Virus record (IMG/VR): IMGVR_UViG_3300031758_000043
Location: 1-64,000 of that record
Length of the DNA: 64,000 nt
Source: a virus
Strand: one strand, 5' to 3'
Shown here: in pieces, positions 11,301-21,118 of the stretch
How the letters are laid out: each line of letters opens with the position of its first letter
Numbering within the stretch: the first letter of the stretch is position 1
Program-made: the position numbers and the translations under genes
Notes under the pieces: model-generated
The model's input: the letters and a program-made list of their open reading frames with translations, nothing else
What the model was told of the DNA's origin: nothing
Database searches by the model: none

Positions 11301-11427
11301 TCTCAAATAGGTATGCTGAAATTGGTTCAAAGTAGATAGCCCCTTTCCAGACTTCGTTAATAGCATCGTACTCTAGGTTCAGGTTCTTTCCGAACTTATC
11401 AAAGAAGTTGAGATTTTGAACATTCAT
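8359..11427 (-). CDS. Large virion protein with PKD-like domains (1022 aa), probable baseplate wedge
   Basis: A 1022-residue protein beginning MNVQNLNFFDKFGKNLNLEY. Two Ig/PKD-like beta-sandwich segments are suggested: one near residues 560-610 ('GEYRVIIELFDFCGNVSTF') and one near the C-terminus around 'FKDLGNFTLSVEVYD'. Between them lies a flexible linker with repeated FSPSPG and a Gly-rich run, near residues 800-830. It is the first large gene of the virion block and has a late-promoter-like motif 21 bp upstream. Size and modular beta domains suggest a baseplate wedge or hub protein, but no specific T4 equivalent can be assigned by eye. Confidence 0.72.
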   Translation of the reverse strand: MNVQNLNFFDKFGKNLNLEYDAINEVWKGAIYFEPISAYLFENENLFILEKVGNAYKFPTLVQNESLIFSWKDSKNSDEFFLYDVIRDLELQENFINKIETKTFAHSDYSNLSSPLDLRFPLQANIAFNPYTEARYERTLLVHRKIGAVTELIVEISFYGEGEEEEDRFKVWCQNFGIKFLREDANVLKDYDIKEAYPDLEALNAARKNLLVNKEEVFPYIGTYRGLANIVNLLGYKDVLRVKEYWINSNPRSPYFNTLTMVDLTDYLDDGKIDTLDLVDANRGLKEGSQFKKTEFLALVYEFTQMTDEFDDDGIPLVQETTDFSVNEIFYKLDLLRKKLKNEFIPINVKIRDIIGEFIYFQKLTINYWSDSTKIRDYDINEPAKVTLYPGNDTNLVLRSLDPLYRTAEPNGIDFGVVQLNESSKNPFESFQFYTREEIPGIVDYIEKYYVEIRDQRIPDLNARLSWEFGDDPQRVIGAPVVLTADVGRFTIADLRGVRIDDLDAIAPGLDPYWTLENIDFKNYYEINWRIVKASPNPYNFEYRGKLVDLHILPHFLPYAGEYRVIIELFDFCGNVSTFSKFVTVSDQMKPEIIAFSRLEDKFEYSVQNLSNVRLQDFGASPIYYPKVNVLNNEDSAVEINVYKNLLEWISFYKNSYGLGQNLYLAELYNSDTGQFVPYLDPAQSHPEKLSWGLGENDIPITLKDFRDVRVGDMYWMRLTDLVYVDDFNAGFYIKVPPPGSIIKISLYSDYVVPNYSTVDELITILNESNHPAIRLFNYEIINGRIHAQAEYLSRIMYHMLYSPGQFSPSPGFSPSPGGGGNGAGGKNDEYTFFLPKKVFSASLISFLQSISPVFDVETLFLFAKTSDVINGAVQDPVFWRDEKYWKYVNDEQIGYLPTTIDQNVFNITDIKLFNGTFAAPKNAICFFVVNNLDGKSDFVWTLKNDITGEEVIKVRSVPFFVWKFKDLGNFTLSVEVYDNRKTKYETVVQNFIRVLNKTSYVNEIETRLNERKVQLLKNKPY
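8974..9009. repeat. Two perfect 18-bp tandem repeats encoding FSPSPG
   Basis: Two identical 18-bp units (TCCTGGGCTTGGGCTAAA on the plus strand) lie back to back, followed by a partial third unit. On the minus strand they encode FSPSPG repeats just ahead of a GGGG linker in the 1022-residue virion protein. Identity at the DNA level suggests recent slippage expansion. Confidence 0.9.
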
Positions 11428-11448
11428 TCGCTTTTTCTTGCCTTTATG

Positions 11449-11457
11449 TTATTTATT
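11449..11457 (-). promoter_or_regulatory. Late-promoter-like motif AATAAATAA
   Basis: The minus strand reads AATAAATAA, 21 bp upstream of the ATG of the 1022-residue virion gene at 11427. It lies in the short gap after the gp55 homologue, so the virion block can be transcribed separately from it. Confidence 0.55.
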
Positions 11458-11468
11458 AAGATTTAGAG

Positions 11469-11867
11469 CTAGATGCTGTAAACTGAACTTTCTCCATTAG
11501 AATTGATAGAGATGAAATCTAGGCTCTCGTCAGAGTCTAAGCCAGTTTTACGGTGTATGCTCTTCCACTGTTTTGCGTAACCGTTTTTACAGATCTGAGT
11601 AAAATAAGCAAAGGCGTTTGGTGTCGCCATTTTGCTCTCGTCAAAGCTCTTCCAATATTTTAGGCAGTCTAATATGGCAGACTGTACGCAGTCTTCCTTG
11701 TCTCGATAGTCCTTAAAGTATAGTCGATCTACTGCTCGGTTTGCGAGTGAGATAAAACAGTTTACTGAGAACTCCGAGAGCTCTCCGTTATTTTTACATT
11801 TAATGATGTCAGCTGTGAATTCCTTATTATTGATATAGTGGGTGTCCCCTCTTCTTTTTCTTGCCAT
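11469..11867 (-). CDS. 55: T4 gp55-like late sigma factor
   Basis: This 132-residue protein resembles T4 gp55, the small sigma-like subunit that directs host RNA polymerase to late promoters and binds the sliding clamp. It has 'YINNKEF' near the N-terminus (T4 'YVNNKEL') and a central 'WKSFDESKMATPNAFAYFTQ' that parallels T4 'LHNFDETKYKNPHAYITQ', followed by a basic helix. The C-terminal 'SLDFIS' resembles the clamp-binding 'SLDFLYE' of T4 gp55. At 132 residues it is shorter than T4 gp55 (185). It sits 10 bp after the RuvC-like gene. The many ATAAATAA motifs in the window are its expected targets. Confidence 0.78.
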   Translation of the reverse strand: MARKRRGDTHYINNKEFTADIIKCKNNGELSEFSVNCFISLANRAVDRLYFKDYRDKEDCVQSAILDCLKYWKSFDESKMATPNAFAYFTQICKNGYAKQWKSIHRKTGLDSDESLDFISINSNGESSVYSI

Positions 11868-11877
11868 TTATCCAAGA

Positions 11878-12537
11878 TTATTTTGAAAGCTGGTAGACCT
11901 TCGCTATTCCTAGATAAGAGTCCACCATGTCAATGATTGGGGAGACTATTCGTTCCCCATCGACTATCCATTTCTCTTGGTTAACGGCTTGAAAAAGATC
12001 AGAGTTCTTTACTGCTTCCATGCCAGGATCCTCTTTAAAACGTTCAAAGATGTCCTTTTTGTTAGCGTTTCCCTTGCAGCCTATCGCGTTCTTTAGCTCG
12101 CTAGGGCTAAAGATAAAGAGTCGGTCGGCTTGACCTTTTAGTACCTTTGTTAAGAGTTCGTGCTTTAAGATTCCTGTTGATTGTGAAATATCGACCAGTG
12201 AGTTTCCTTTAGATCCAAATGAGATGCCTTCTAGAGCAACGATTACTTCATCGTCGCCTACTTCAGATAAGAGTTCAGAGATAATTAAATTGATGAGTTC
12301 TTGGTAGTTTATCAGTTTCGTCCTTTCGGTGATGTGATACTCTGGATGAGTCTTTCGGATAGTGCTAGTCTTTAGGATCTTTATGGCTGGATACTTTTGA
12401 GTAAGGTAGTCCAAGTTAGCTTGATCGGCTTTCTTTAGCTTAGTGTTTACTACAGAAAACCACTTAAACTCTTTTAGGTCCTTACAGACACAGATTCCAG
12501 GATAAAGAATAGAAAAGTCTATGCTGACTATCGTCAT
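11878..12537 (-). CDS. RuvC-like Holliday junction resolvase
   Basis: A 219-residue protein with the RNase H-fold layout of RuvC-type resolvases. Visible acidic residues are D7 in 'VSIDFS', E103 in 'VALEGISFG' and the C-terminal pair D203/D206 in 'IIDMVDSYLG'. A Lys-rich 'CKGNANKKD' near 154-162 would contact DNA. T4 uses an unrelated enzyme (endonuclease VII, gp49) to debranch DNA before packaging, so this looks like a non-orthologous replacement. It is the first gene of the leftward block and is transcribed with gp55. Confidence in the fold is good; substrate specificity is inferred. Confidence 0.72.
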   Translation of the reverse strand: MTIVSIDFSILYPGICVCKDLKEFKWFSVVNTKLKKADQANLDYLTQKYPAIKILKTSTIRKTHPEYHITERTKLINYQELINLIISELLSEVGDDEVIVALEGISFGSKGNSLVDISQSTGILKHELLTKVLKGQADRLFIFSPSELKNAIGCKGNANKKDIFERFKEDPGMEAVKNSDLFQAVNQEKWIVDGERIVSPIIDMVDSYLGIAKVYQLSK

Positions 12538-12608
12538 TCATAACTGATATTTTTTAGATGCTCTAGTTATACTATGCAGCTTTAAAAAAGTTCTTGATTT
12601 CAAAAATA

Positions 12609-12617
12609 TTATTTATC
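12609..12617 (-). promoter_or_regulatory. Late-promoter-like motif GATAAATAA
   Basis: GATAAATAA on the minus strand, 71 bp upstream of the RuvC-like gene start at 12537. The spacing is longer than for other copies, so the assignment is weaker. Confidence 0.4.
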
Positions 12618-12677
12618 TTTGAAAACCTTTGCTATTTTCCCTAGTACAATGGGATGGCGGGTGGGTTACTAGTAGTA

Positions 12678-12720
12678 TTACTTTAATCTTACTTTAATCT
12701 TACTAGATAGTACTCTAGTA
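12678..12720. promoter_or_regulatory. Tandem and inverted repeats in divergent control region
   Basis: The 245-bp gap between the divergent resolvase and UV-endonuclease genes has no supported gene. It contains two perfect copies of TTACTTTAATC (12678-12688 and 12689-12699). Immediately after comes an inverted repeat with 7-bp arms, TACTAGA and TCTAGTA, around TAGTAC (12701-12720). This could be an operator for a DNA-binding protein or a transcript hairpin. Its function is unknown. Confidence 0.45.
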
Positions 12721-12767
12721 TACTCGTGCACACGGAAAAAGCGAAATTTTAAGAATTCCCCTAAATT

Positions 12768-12776
12768 TAGTATAAT
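12768..12776 (+). promoter_or_regulatory. TAGTATAAT promoter element before UV endonuclease gene
   Basis: TAGTATAAT (TATAAT at 12771-12776) ends 6 bp before the ATG at 12783. The same TAGTATAAT or AGTATAAT string precedes other plus-strand genes (25864, 33392, 49697, 50976). The very short distance implies an almost leaderless transcript if it acts as a -10 element. Confidence 0.5.
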
Positions 12777-12782
12777 ATCTCT

Positions 12783-13748
12783 ATGAGATTAGGATACTGT
12801 TGCATCAACCTTAGCCTTAGAGATAAAGGCATTACCGCTAACCGCGGCATGATCAAAAAGACTTGGCAGGAGCAGGGCATGGCCCGAGCCAGCGAGCTTG
12901 CGATCCTTAACTTGACCGATCTGTATGAGATCATCAAGTGGAATATCGAACATGATATCCAAGTCTATCGCATGTCTAGCGATATCTTTCCCTGGATGAG
13001 CGAGTATAGGTTTGAGGAATTACCAAAATACGAAGAGATATGCTCTCTCCTCAAGCGAATAGGCTCGCTAGCCATGCAAAACAATATACGTCTATCCTTT
13101 CATCCTGGCCAGTTTGACGTGCTTGCTTCTCCTAATCCTGACGTGGTTAGTAAGACCATTTATGACTTGGACCAACACGCTAGGATCATGGATCTCATGG
13201 GTCTACCTCAAGACTATCGTTCTCCCATCAACATTCACATCGGTGGATCGTATGGAGACAAGGAAAGCGCTTTGTCTAGGTTCTGTGAAAACTTCAAGCG
13301 ACTCGCCCCCTCCACGCAAGCTAGGCTGGTGGTTGAAAACGACGATAAAGCGAGCCAGTTCTCAGTCAAGGATCTCTACTATGGCGTCTACCGTGTAGTG
13401 GGTTGCCCAGTCACATTCGATCACCTACACCACAGGTTCTGTACAGGTGATCTCTCTGCCAGCGAGGCCGCTCACTTGGCTGCTTCTACCTGGCACGGCT
13501 TTACTCCCATGCAGCACTACTCCAGTTCCAAGTCACTGTATGAGGACTCTTCAGCGATCAACCGTTCCCATGCTGATTACGTCTATGATCTTATTCCAAG
13601 CTATGGTCTTGATGTAGACGTTGAGGTCGAAGCCAAAGCCAAGGACCTAGCCGTTTTAAAATATCGTCAAGATTTAGTATCTAATGACCCAGTATTACAA
13701 AACCCAATTTTATTCGAATTTGAAAGTTATGAAAATGTACAAGATTGA
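12783..13748 (+). CDS. uvsE: UV damage endonuclease (UvdE/UvsE family)
   Basis: A 321-residue TIM-barrel nuclease of the UVDE family, which nicks DNA 5' of UV photoproducts. Family features visible are the N-terminal 'MRLGYCCINLSL', 'VYRMSSDIFPW', 'RLSFHPGQFDVL', 'INIHIGGSYGDKE', 'LVVENDD' and 'VTFDHLHHRFC', which together supply the His/Glu/Asp metal ligands. Length fits the family (about 280-330). It is the first gene of a long rightward operon. Its last 20 bp overlap the next gene. T4 uses DenV for photoproducts, so this is a different solution to the same problem. Confidence 0.92.
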   Translation: MRLGYCCINLSLRDKGITANRGMIKKTWQEQGMARASELAILNLTDLYEIIKWNIEHDIQVYRMSSDIFPWMSEYRFEELPKYEEICSLLKRIGSLAMQNNIRLSFHPGQFDVLASPNPDVVSKTIYDLDQHARIMDLMGLPQDYRSPINIHIGGSYGDKESALSRFCENFKRLAPSTQARLVVENDDKASQFSVKDLYYGVYRVVGCPVTFDHLHHRFCTGDLSASEAAHLAASTWHGFTPMQHYSSSKSLYEDSSAINRSHADYVYDLIPSYGLDVDVEVEAKAKDLAVLKYRQDLVSNDPVLQNPILFEFESYENVQD

Positions 13749-14184
13749 GCTTAATGAGACACAACTAGTAGTGATGCAAGAGGCACTAGAATTCTATTCA
13801 AGGTTCCTACATGGACAGGTCGACCGAATTCCCTTTTCTCTAGACTTTAGGCTAAAGAACGAACATCGTCCTTGCTACAACAACCAGATACTTGATGATG
13901 CCTTTTGGGTCATTAAAAGAGAGATGTTTGGACTTAAGAATCGAGGAGCGTCATATCCGATTGGTGCTAGAACAATAAACACTTTAGAGGAGGACAAGGA
14001 GTTACCTGAACCTCAAATCGCTTACGAAATGTACAAGATGATACTTTACTTATGGCGCCAGGAATCAATCACCAAGGCAATCACAGAGGGCAAGGATCCA
14101 GGCTGGACCGTTCATGATGATCTGCCCTTGCACTATTCGGATCAGCCCTTCATAAAAATCAAAAAAATAGAGCAAAATGGATAA
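13729..14184 (+). CDS. Conserved phage-type protein of unknown function
   Basis: About 151 residues from the ATG at 13729 (an in-frame ATG at 13735 is also possible). The start is inside the end of the UV endonuclease gene, a typical translational-coupling overlap. The sequence begins MKMYKIELNETQLVVMQEAL, a helical 'ELxExQLxVLxxALE' pattern common in small phage proteins. No catalytic motif is evident. It overlaps the next gene by 8 bp. Function is unknown. Confidence 0.65.
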   Translation: MKMYKIELNETQLVVMQEALEFYSRFLHGQVDRIPFSLDFRLKNEHRPCYNNQILDDAFWVIKREMFGLKNRGASYPIGARTINTLEEDKELPEPQIAYEMYKMILYLWRQESITKAITEGKDPGWTVHDDLPLHYSDQPFIKIKKIEQNG

Positions 14185-14770
14185 AATCTTTTTACCCAAG
14201 AACCTAATGAGCCTAGTATCAAAAGGCAGAGAAAGGTTTCTTAGTTTTTCATCAGACTACATGAAGAAGTATGATAGTCGAGAGAAATTTAGAGTAGGAG
14301 TTTCGTGGCACGTTCCCACACAGTTCCTTATCGATCTCATGAAGAAACACTCACCGCTAGTTTCCGTAGGAAGCGGTTTTGCATACACTGAGAGCCTTGC
14401 AATAGAACAGGGAGTCGACATCATACCTACTGATTTATCTCCAAACGTAAATAATAGTTGGTGCAGAGAGGGAAAGTTCTTTTGTGAGGTCGAGGAGATA
14501 GACGCAGTGTTTGCGGTTGACAAGTATAAAGACCGAAATGTGTTTATGGCATGGCCCCCTTACGATACTTCAATGGCATACGATGTTGCCTTTACAATGC
14601 TCCCAGGTCAGTGCTTGATATACATCGGTGAGGGTTACGGAGGATGTAACGGAGACGACCAGTTTTTTGATTACTTAGAGAATCATTTTGAAGAGGTCGA
14701 TCGTTTGACCATTCCTCAATGGTTTGGTCTACATGATTACTGTTCAGTTCACATAAAAAAATCTAAATGA
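14177..14770 (+). CDS. SAM-dependent methyltransferase-like protein
   Basis: A 197-residue protein with a Rossmann-type methyltransferase outline. A possible SAM-binding loop is 'LVSVGSGFAYTE' near residues 60-71, with an acidic residue in 'IIPTDLSP' closing the next strand. A catalytic-loop-like 'WPPYD' lies near 126-130, similar to the (N/D/S)PPY motif of amino-methyltransferases. It overlaps both neighbours by a few bases in the UV-endonuclease operon. A DNA or nucleotide target is possible, but the substrate is unknown and the protein is shorter than most DNA methylases. Confidence 0.5.
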   Translation: MDKIFLPKNLMSLVSKGRERFLSFSSDYMKKYDSREKFRVGVSWHVPTQFLIDLMKKHSPLVSVGSGFAYTESLAIEQGVDIIPTDLSPNVNNSWCREGKFFCEVEEIDAVFAVDKYKDRNVFMAWPPYDTSMAYDVAFTMLPGQCLIYIGEGYGGCNGDDQFFDYLENHFEEVDRLTIPQWFGLHDYCSVHIKKSK

Positions 14771-15339
14771 TGAAAAGTATCAGACTTTGGTGGAAGTTCG
14801 ATGGTCAGTACTATCACAAGGACTTTGCAAACGGCATACTAAACCTATGGAGGTGGTTTCCAACAATTTGGAAAGATCGTAACTGGGATCAGTCCTACAT
14901 ATACAAGATAATAGCTAAAAAGCTAGAGCTTCAAGCGGATTACATCGGTAGTCGCGATTTTCACGTTGACGCTAAACGCGACGCTGAGCGTATGCGGCTA
15001 GTCATTAGACTCATTGAACACCAATTGGAAGACACGTATGAAATCGAATACATGGATTATCATGATATTAAATACGATTTTATTCCAACTGACGAGACTG
15101 AAAAGTGGTATGAGATGAAGGACACTCATATATCTGAAAAGTACGATGAATTTTTTGCAAAGTATCCCCGTCAATATAAAAGAGCTCTTAGTGGAGAGAT
15201 TAGTCGATTCAATAGGAGTGAAGATCCGATTGAGAATAAAAAACTAATAGCAATGGACATATCTCATGAAAACCAAGAGAGGTCTCGTGAGTTATTATTT
15301 AAGATAATGAGCGATCACATCGAGAGATGGTGGGACTAA
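14767..15339 (+). CDS. Hypothetical Trp-rich protein
   Basis: A 190-residue protein of unknown function. Its N-terminal half has an aromatic, basic region, 'NLWRWFPTIWKDRNWDQSY', followed by a helical stretch. The C-terminal half is charged and ends in RWWD. No signal peptide or catalytic motif is visible. It overlaps the methyltransferase-like gene by 4 bp, so it is translated from the same message. Confidence 0.6.
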   Translation: MMKSIRLWWKFDGQYYHKDFANGILNLWRWFPTIWKDRNWDQSYIYKIIAKKLELQADYIGSRDFHVDAKRDAERMRLVIRLIEHQLEDTYEIEYMDYHDIKYDFIPTDETEKWYEMKDTHISEKYDEFFAKYPRQYKRALSGEISRFNRSEDPIENKKLIAMDISHENQERSRELLFKIMSDHIERWWD

Positions 15340-15349
15340 ATAAATCAGC

Positions 15350-15598
15350 ATGGCTTTAAAAATCATAAAATTTGTATTCATTCCAATCATATTGATTCAG
15401 ATACTTGTAGTGATCTATTTTTCTTATAAAAAGAATAATACGTGTGCCACTAGGATCCTAATGAAAGACGGTACCGAATATCTTGTAGTAAGAACCTTTC
15501 ACACAAATGATGGCATGACATGGATGAAGGACTGTGCAGGAAGTGAAAAAAGTTTTCCGACAGTCGATATCAAAACAATTGAACAAATAAATCAATAA
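15350..15598 (+). CDS. Small single-pass membrane protein
   Basis: An 82-residue protein with one strongly hydrophobic segment near residues 6-26 ('FVFIPIILIQILVVIYF') after a short basic N-terminus, then a soluble domain of about 50 residues with two cysteines. The layout suggests an inner-membrane anchor or an uncleaved signal. Function is unknown; it is packed tightly between operon genes. Confidence 0.6.
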   Translation: MALKIIKFVFIPIILIQILVVIYFSYKKNNTCATRILMKDGTEYLVVRTFHTNDGMTWMKDCAGSEKSFPTVDIKTIEQINQ

Positions 15599-15599
15599 T

Positions 15600-16333
15600 A
15601 TGTACACACCTAATGAACTATCAAAGATGGTCTTTTTTGACCTAGAAACCGCACCGGAATTTGAATCACTAGATTCTCTCGCGATTCATAAACCCAAGAT
15701 GGCTGAGCTCTGGTCAAAGCGTTGTGAATACCTACGCTCTAGATTTGAGGAGAACAAGGACCTTACTGACGAGGAACTTTACACGACAAAAGCTGCCTTG
15801 ACTCCCGAGTTTGCACGTATCGTTTGTGCGTCATTCGGTCGAGTGGGTTATAAAGATGGAGAGGCGTCAGTCATCATCAAAAGTTATAGCTCAACTTCTG
15901 AATCTGAAATACTTGACGGTATTGAAAAAGTCTTTACTAATTTCGCAACAATGAAATTTGTAGGACACAACATCAAGCGATTTGATGTGCCGATGATGTG
16001 TAAGAGACTCTTAATCAACAGTCGATCTCTACCGAAAGGGCTACAGATTCAAAACCTAAAACCTTGGGAGATGCCATTCATCGATACTTCAGAGTTATGG
16101 AGTTTTGGCGCTTGGCAAGAAAGCTTTGCTTCCCTTGAGTTACTCGTAACATCAATCGGTCTTGATACTCCAAAGAGCGATATTCGAGGAGAAGAAGTAG
16201 GTCGAGTTTTTTGGGAAGAAATGAATGTTCAACGAATCACGGAATACTGTCAACGCGATGTGCTGGCAACAATTCAAGCTCTTTTAAAACTTTCCGGTCA
16301 ACCGGTAGTAGAAGAGTTTGAATTACAAGCATA

Positions 16334-16334
<1 letters not shown>
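15600..16334 (+). CDS. DEDDy 3'-5' exonuclease related to PolB proofreading domain
   Basis: A 244-residue protein with the three exonuclease motifs of the DnaQ/PolB type: 'VFFDLET' (exo I, DxE, near residues 12-17), 'GHNIKRFDVPMM' (exo II, NxxxFD) and 'YCQRDVLAT' (exo III, YxxxD). Stand-alone PolB-like 3'-5' exonucleases are known in bacteria and phages. It is separate from the polymerase exonuclease encoded near 34.4 kb, so the phage carries two. It overlaps the next nuclease gene by one base, suggesting joint action in repair or host-DNA turnover. Confidence 0.78.
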
Positions 16335-18702
<2,368 letters not shown>

Positions 18703-18711
18703 GATAAATAA
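18703..18711 (+). promoter_or_regulatory. GATAAATAA motif after groEL
   Basis: A perfect GATAAATAA on the plus strand beginning at the groEL stop. A terminator hairpin lies between it and the next gene (18804), so its role as a promoter is uncertain. Confidence 0.3.
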
Positions 18712-18727
18712 ACAAGGTTTAATAAGA

Positions 18728-18755
18728 AAGGAGATAGCTAAACTATCTCCTTTTT
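18728..18755 (+). terminator. Rho-independent terminator after groEL
   Basis: A 10-bp stem (AAGGAGATAG paired with CTATCTCCTT) with a 5-nt loop followed by a T-run. It lies 25 bp after the groEL stop. Confidence 0.8.
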
Positions 18756-18803
18756 GTCTAAAACTATTTTAACTACCTGTGTATAAGCTTTAAAAATAAA
18801 AAA

Positions 18804-19961
18804 ATGTCAAACCAAGACCCATTTAAAATTACCGGAAAATACAACACTTCCGTAAAACTAACAGACGATGACAAGAAGAGTGGAGTAAAAATATTTTGCC
18901 ATGAACCGTATGCTCAAGAGCTATATGATGCAATGGTCAAGTATGAAAAATCAAACTCTAGAATTTCAAAGGACCTTCAAGAAGGAGCCGTCTGTAAAGT
19001 AATAGCAAAAACCATCTCATACGACGATAAGACTATCTATGCAGAAGATATTTCTTCTAGCATGCCAGTCGCGATTCCATTTAGAGAATTCTCAAAGGAC
19101 ATGAGCGCTCTTGCAAACGGAGAAGACCGTGAGTTTTTTGTGATGATTTACAAGTCTACAAAGTTTGGTGAAAACTTCGGGTCAGAGAAGAAAGCCCTTT
19201 CAATATCCTATAAGCAAGAGCTATTTGATCACTTGAATGAGGATCAGTGGTTTGACGTTACAATCACAAAGCTAATTAAAGGAGGATACCTTGCTCTCTA
19301 CAAGAAAGAGATCGAATGTTTTATTCCAGGTTCACACGCAGCAGCCAATATCATTCATAACTTTAATGACATGCTGAATAAGACACTGACTGTCATGGTA
19401 GATAACTATGATCAAGCAAATGACCTATTCATCCTTTCATACAAGAAGTACGTCACTCAATCGATGCCTACTATGATTGAGAATCTAGAGTTCAATAGAG
19501 AATATACTGGTGTACTAACCAGTAAACCTTATGACTTTGGAGTCTTTGTTGAGATTGACGGTTACTTCACAGGTCTTATACATCAGTCTGAATTTGAAGA
19601 CTATGAGATCACTAAGAGAACCTTGAAAACGGGAGACACTCTTCCTGTTTACGTTAAAGATATCACTACAAAAGGTTCGCAGTTTAGAATCGTTCTTACT
19701 CTTAAGTCTGACAACGTTAATTCTGAAAAATTAGCTTGGCAGAACCTAAAAGAGAAGACTCAAAATAAGTGTTTCCCATACGACGTCAATTCTAAAAAGA
19801 ATTCCATTTCTATTGAGATTGACGGTGAAAACTTTGAAGTGTCTCTAAAGCGTAGAGACTTGGACAAGAACCTAAGTCGATACCCATTCGTTAAGGTTTC
19901 TAAGGTAGATTTGATCAATAAGAGCCTAAAATTTGAGTTCGTTGAAGAATCTTCAAATTAA
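18804..19961 (+). CDS. S1-domain RNA-binding protein (phage ribosomal protein S1-like)
   Basis: A 385-residue protein with at least one clear and two weaker S1 (OB-fold) repeats. The clear one spans about residues 231-298, with 'YTGVLTSKPYDFGVFVEID' and 'GLIHQSEF'. Weaker ones lie near 59-118 and 148-214, the second with 'GGYLALYKKEIECFIPGS', the typical S1 strand pattern. Ribosomal S1 binds mRNA and the 30S subunit. A phage copy could redirect translation initiation or act in RNA turnover. It stands between groEL and the ribonucleotide reductase genes. The RNA-binding fold is well supported; the role is inferred. Confidence 0.78.
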   Translation: MSNQDPFKITGKYNTSVKLTDDDKKSGVKIFCHEPYAQELYDAMVKYEKSNSRISKDLQEGAVCKVIAKTISYDDKTIYAEDISSSMPVAIPFREFSKDMSALANGEDREFFVMIYKSTKFGENFGSEKKALSISYKQELFDHLNEDQWFDVTITKLIKGGYLALYKKEIECFIPGSHAAANIIHNFNDMLNKTLTVMVDNYDQANDLFILSYKKYVTQSMPTMIENLEFNREYTGVLTSKPYDFGVFVEIDGYFTGLIHQSEFEDYEITKRTLKTGDTLPVYVKDITTKGSQFRIVLTLKSDNVNSEKLAWQNLKEKTQNKCFPYDVNSKKNSISIEIDGENFEVSLKRRDLDKNLSRYPFVKVSKVDLINKSLKFEFVEESSN

Positions 19962-19995
19962 TTTTACAAGGATGGCTCTCATCAATTCTTGACCT

Positions 19996-20004
19996 GATAA
20001 ATAA
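19996..20004 (+). promoter_or_regulatory. GATAAATAA motif upstream of nrdB
   Basis: A perfect GATAAATAA, 106 bp upstream of the nrdB ATG, in the 149-bp gap after the S1-domain gene. The long spacing makes it a weaker candidate than copies at 14-21 bp. Confidence 0.35.
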
Positions 20005-20063
20005 ATTAGAATCTTAAACGATTTAATCTGGATTAAGCATACAAATAAAAAAATCTAACAATT

Positions 20064-20089
20064 AGCGATGCTGATAGTATAGCCTCGCT
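20064..20089 (+). promoter_or_regulatory. Hairpin in nrdB leader
   Basis: AGCGA pairs with TCGCT and the adjoining GCT with AGC, with one mismatch and an 8-nt loop, ending 21 bp before the nrdB ATG. No T-run follows, so it is not a standard terminator; it may affect nrdB mRNA stability or translation. Confidence 0.35.
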
Positions 20090-20110
20090 GTCTAAAAAAA
20101 CAAGAAGAAA

Positions 20111-21118
20111 ATGGCAAACTCACTCTTTACTGAACGCGTAGAATACAAACCATTCGAATACCCTATCTATTACACTGAAGGCTGGTTAAAGCAAGCTCAA
20201 GCCTTTTGGCTTCACACTGAGATCTCAATGCAGGGAGACATTAAGGACTGGAATGAGCACTTGAGTAAAGCTGAAAAGAATCTAGTAGGTAATATCCTTT
20301 TGGGGTTTGCTCAGACTGAGTGTGCAGTCTCAGACTATTGGACTGGAATGGTATCTAAGTGGTTTCCTAAGCATGAAATAAAGCAGATGGCCATGATCTT
20401 CGGTTCTCAAGAAACCATACACGCGACCGCTTATTCATATTTGAATGAATCACTAGGTTTGGAAGATTTTAAAGCATTTTTACATGAGCCAGCAATCGCT
20501 CAAAAATTTGAATACTTACTAGAGACGAATTACGATTACTCATACACTGATCTTGCTGAATCATCAGATGCCCGTAGAGACGTTGCTCGCTCTCTTGCTA
20601 TATTTTCCGCATTTGCTGAAGGAGTATCCCTCTACTCATCCTTTGCTGTTCTCTATTCTTTTCAAATGCGTAATCTCTTAAAAGGAATAGGCCAGCAAAT
20701 GAAATGGTCAGTTCGCGATGAGTCTTTACACTCTAAGATGGGATGTCAATTATTTAGACACATGTGCGAAGAATATCCAGAACTAAAAGAAGCGGTTCGA
20801 TCTCAAGTTGAAGAGGCCGCTGCTATCATGGTAGAGATGGAGTTGACATTTATCGATAAGATGTTTGAGATGGGAGATCTTGAGAACCTAAAATCCAACG
20901 ATCTTAAGGAATTCATCAAGAAGAGAGCTAATGAGAAACTTAATGAGTTAGGTTATGAGTCAATATTTAATTATGACGAATATCTAGCTTCTGAACTTGA
21001 CTGGTTTTATCATCTTACTGGAGGACACACTCACACAGATTTCTTTGCGATCCGACCTACTGATTATGCAAAGGCTGGCGAAAACGAAGATTGGGACGAA
21101 GACTCACTTTTTAGTTAA
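20111..21118 (+). CDS. nrdB: Class I ribonucleotide reductase beta subunit
   Basis: A 335-residue ferritin-like radical-generating subunit. Metal-ligand motifs are visible: an acidic residue in 'FAQTECAVSDYW', 'QETIHATAYSY' (Glu, His and the radical Tyr four residues after His), 'FAEGVSLYSSF' (Glu) and 'RDESLHSKMG' (Glu, His). The C-terminus 'DEDSLFS' resembles the acidic C-terminal motif ending gp32 and the helicase here, and may also be the tail that docks on NrdA. Its stop overlaps the next ATG. It supplies deoxyribonucleotides for replication together with nrdA downstream. Confidence 0.95.
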   Translation: MANSLFTERVEYKPFEYPIYYTEGWLKQAQAFWLHTEISMQGDIKDWNEHLSKAEKNLVGNILLGFAQTECAVSDYWTGMVSKWFPKHEIKQMAMIFGSQETIHATAYSYLNESLGLEDFKAFLHEPAIAQKFEYLLETNYDYSYTDLAESSDARRDVARSLAIFSAFAEGVSLYSSFAVLYSFQMRNLLKGIGQQMKWSVRDESLHSKMGCQLFRHMCEEYPELKEAVRSQVEEAAAIMVEMELTFIDKMFEMGDLENLKSNDLKEFIKKRANEKLNELGYESIFNYDEYLASELDWFYHLTGGHTHTDFFAIRPTDYAKAGENEDWDEDSLFS

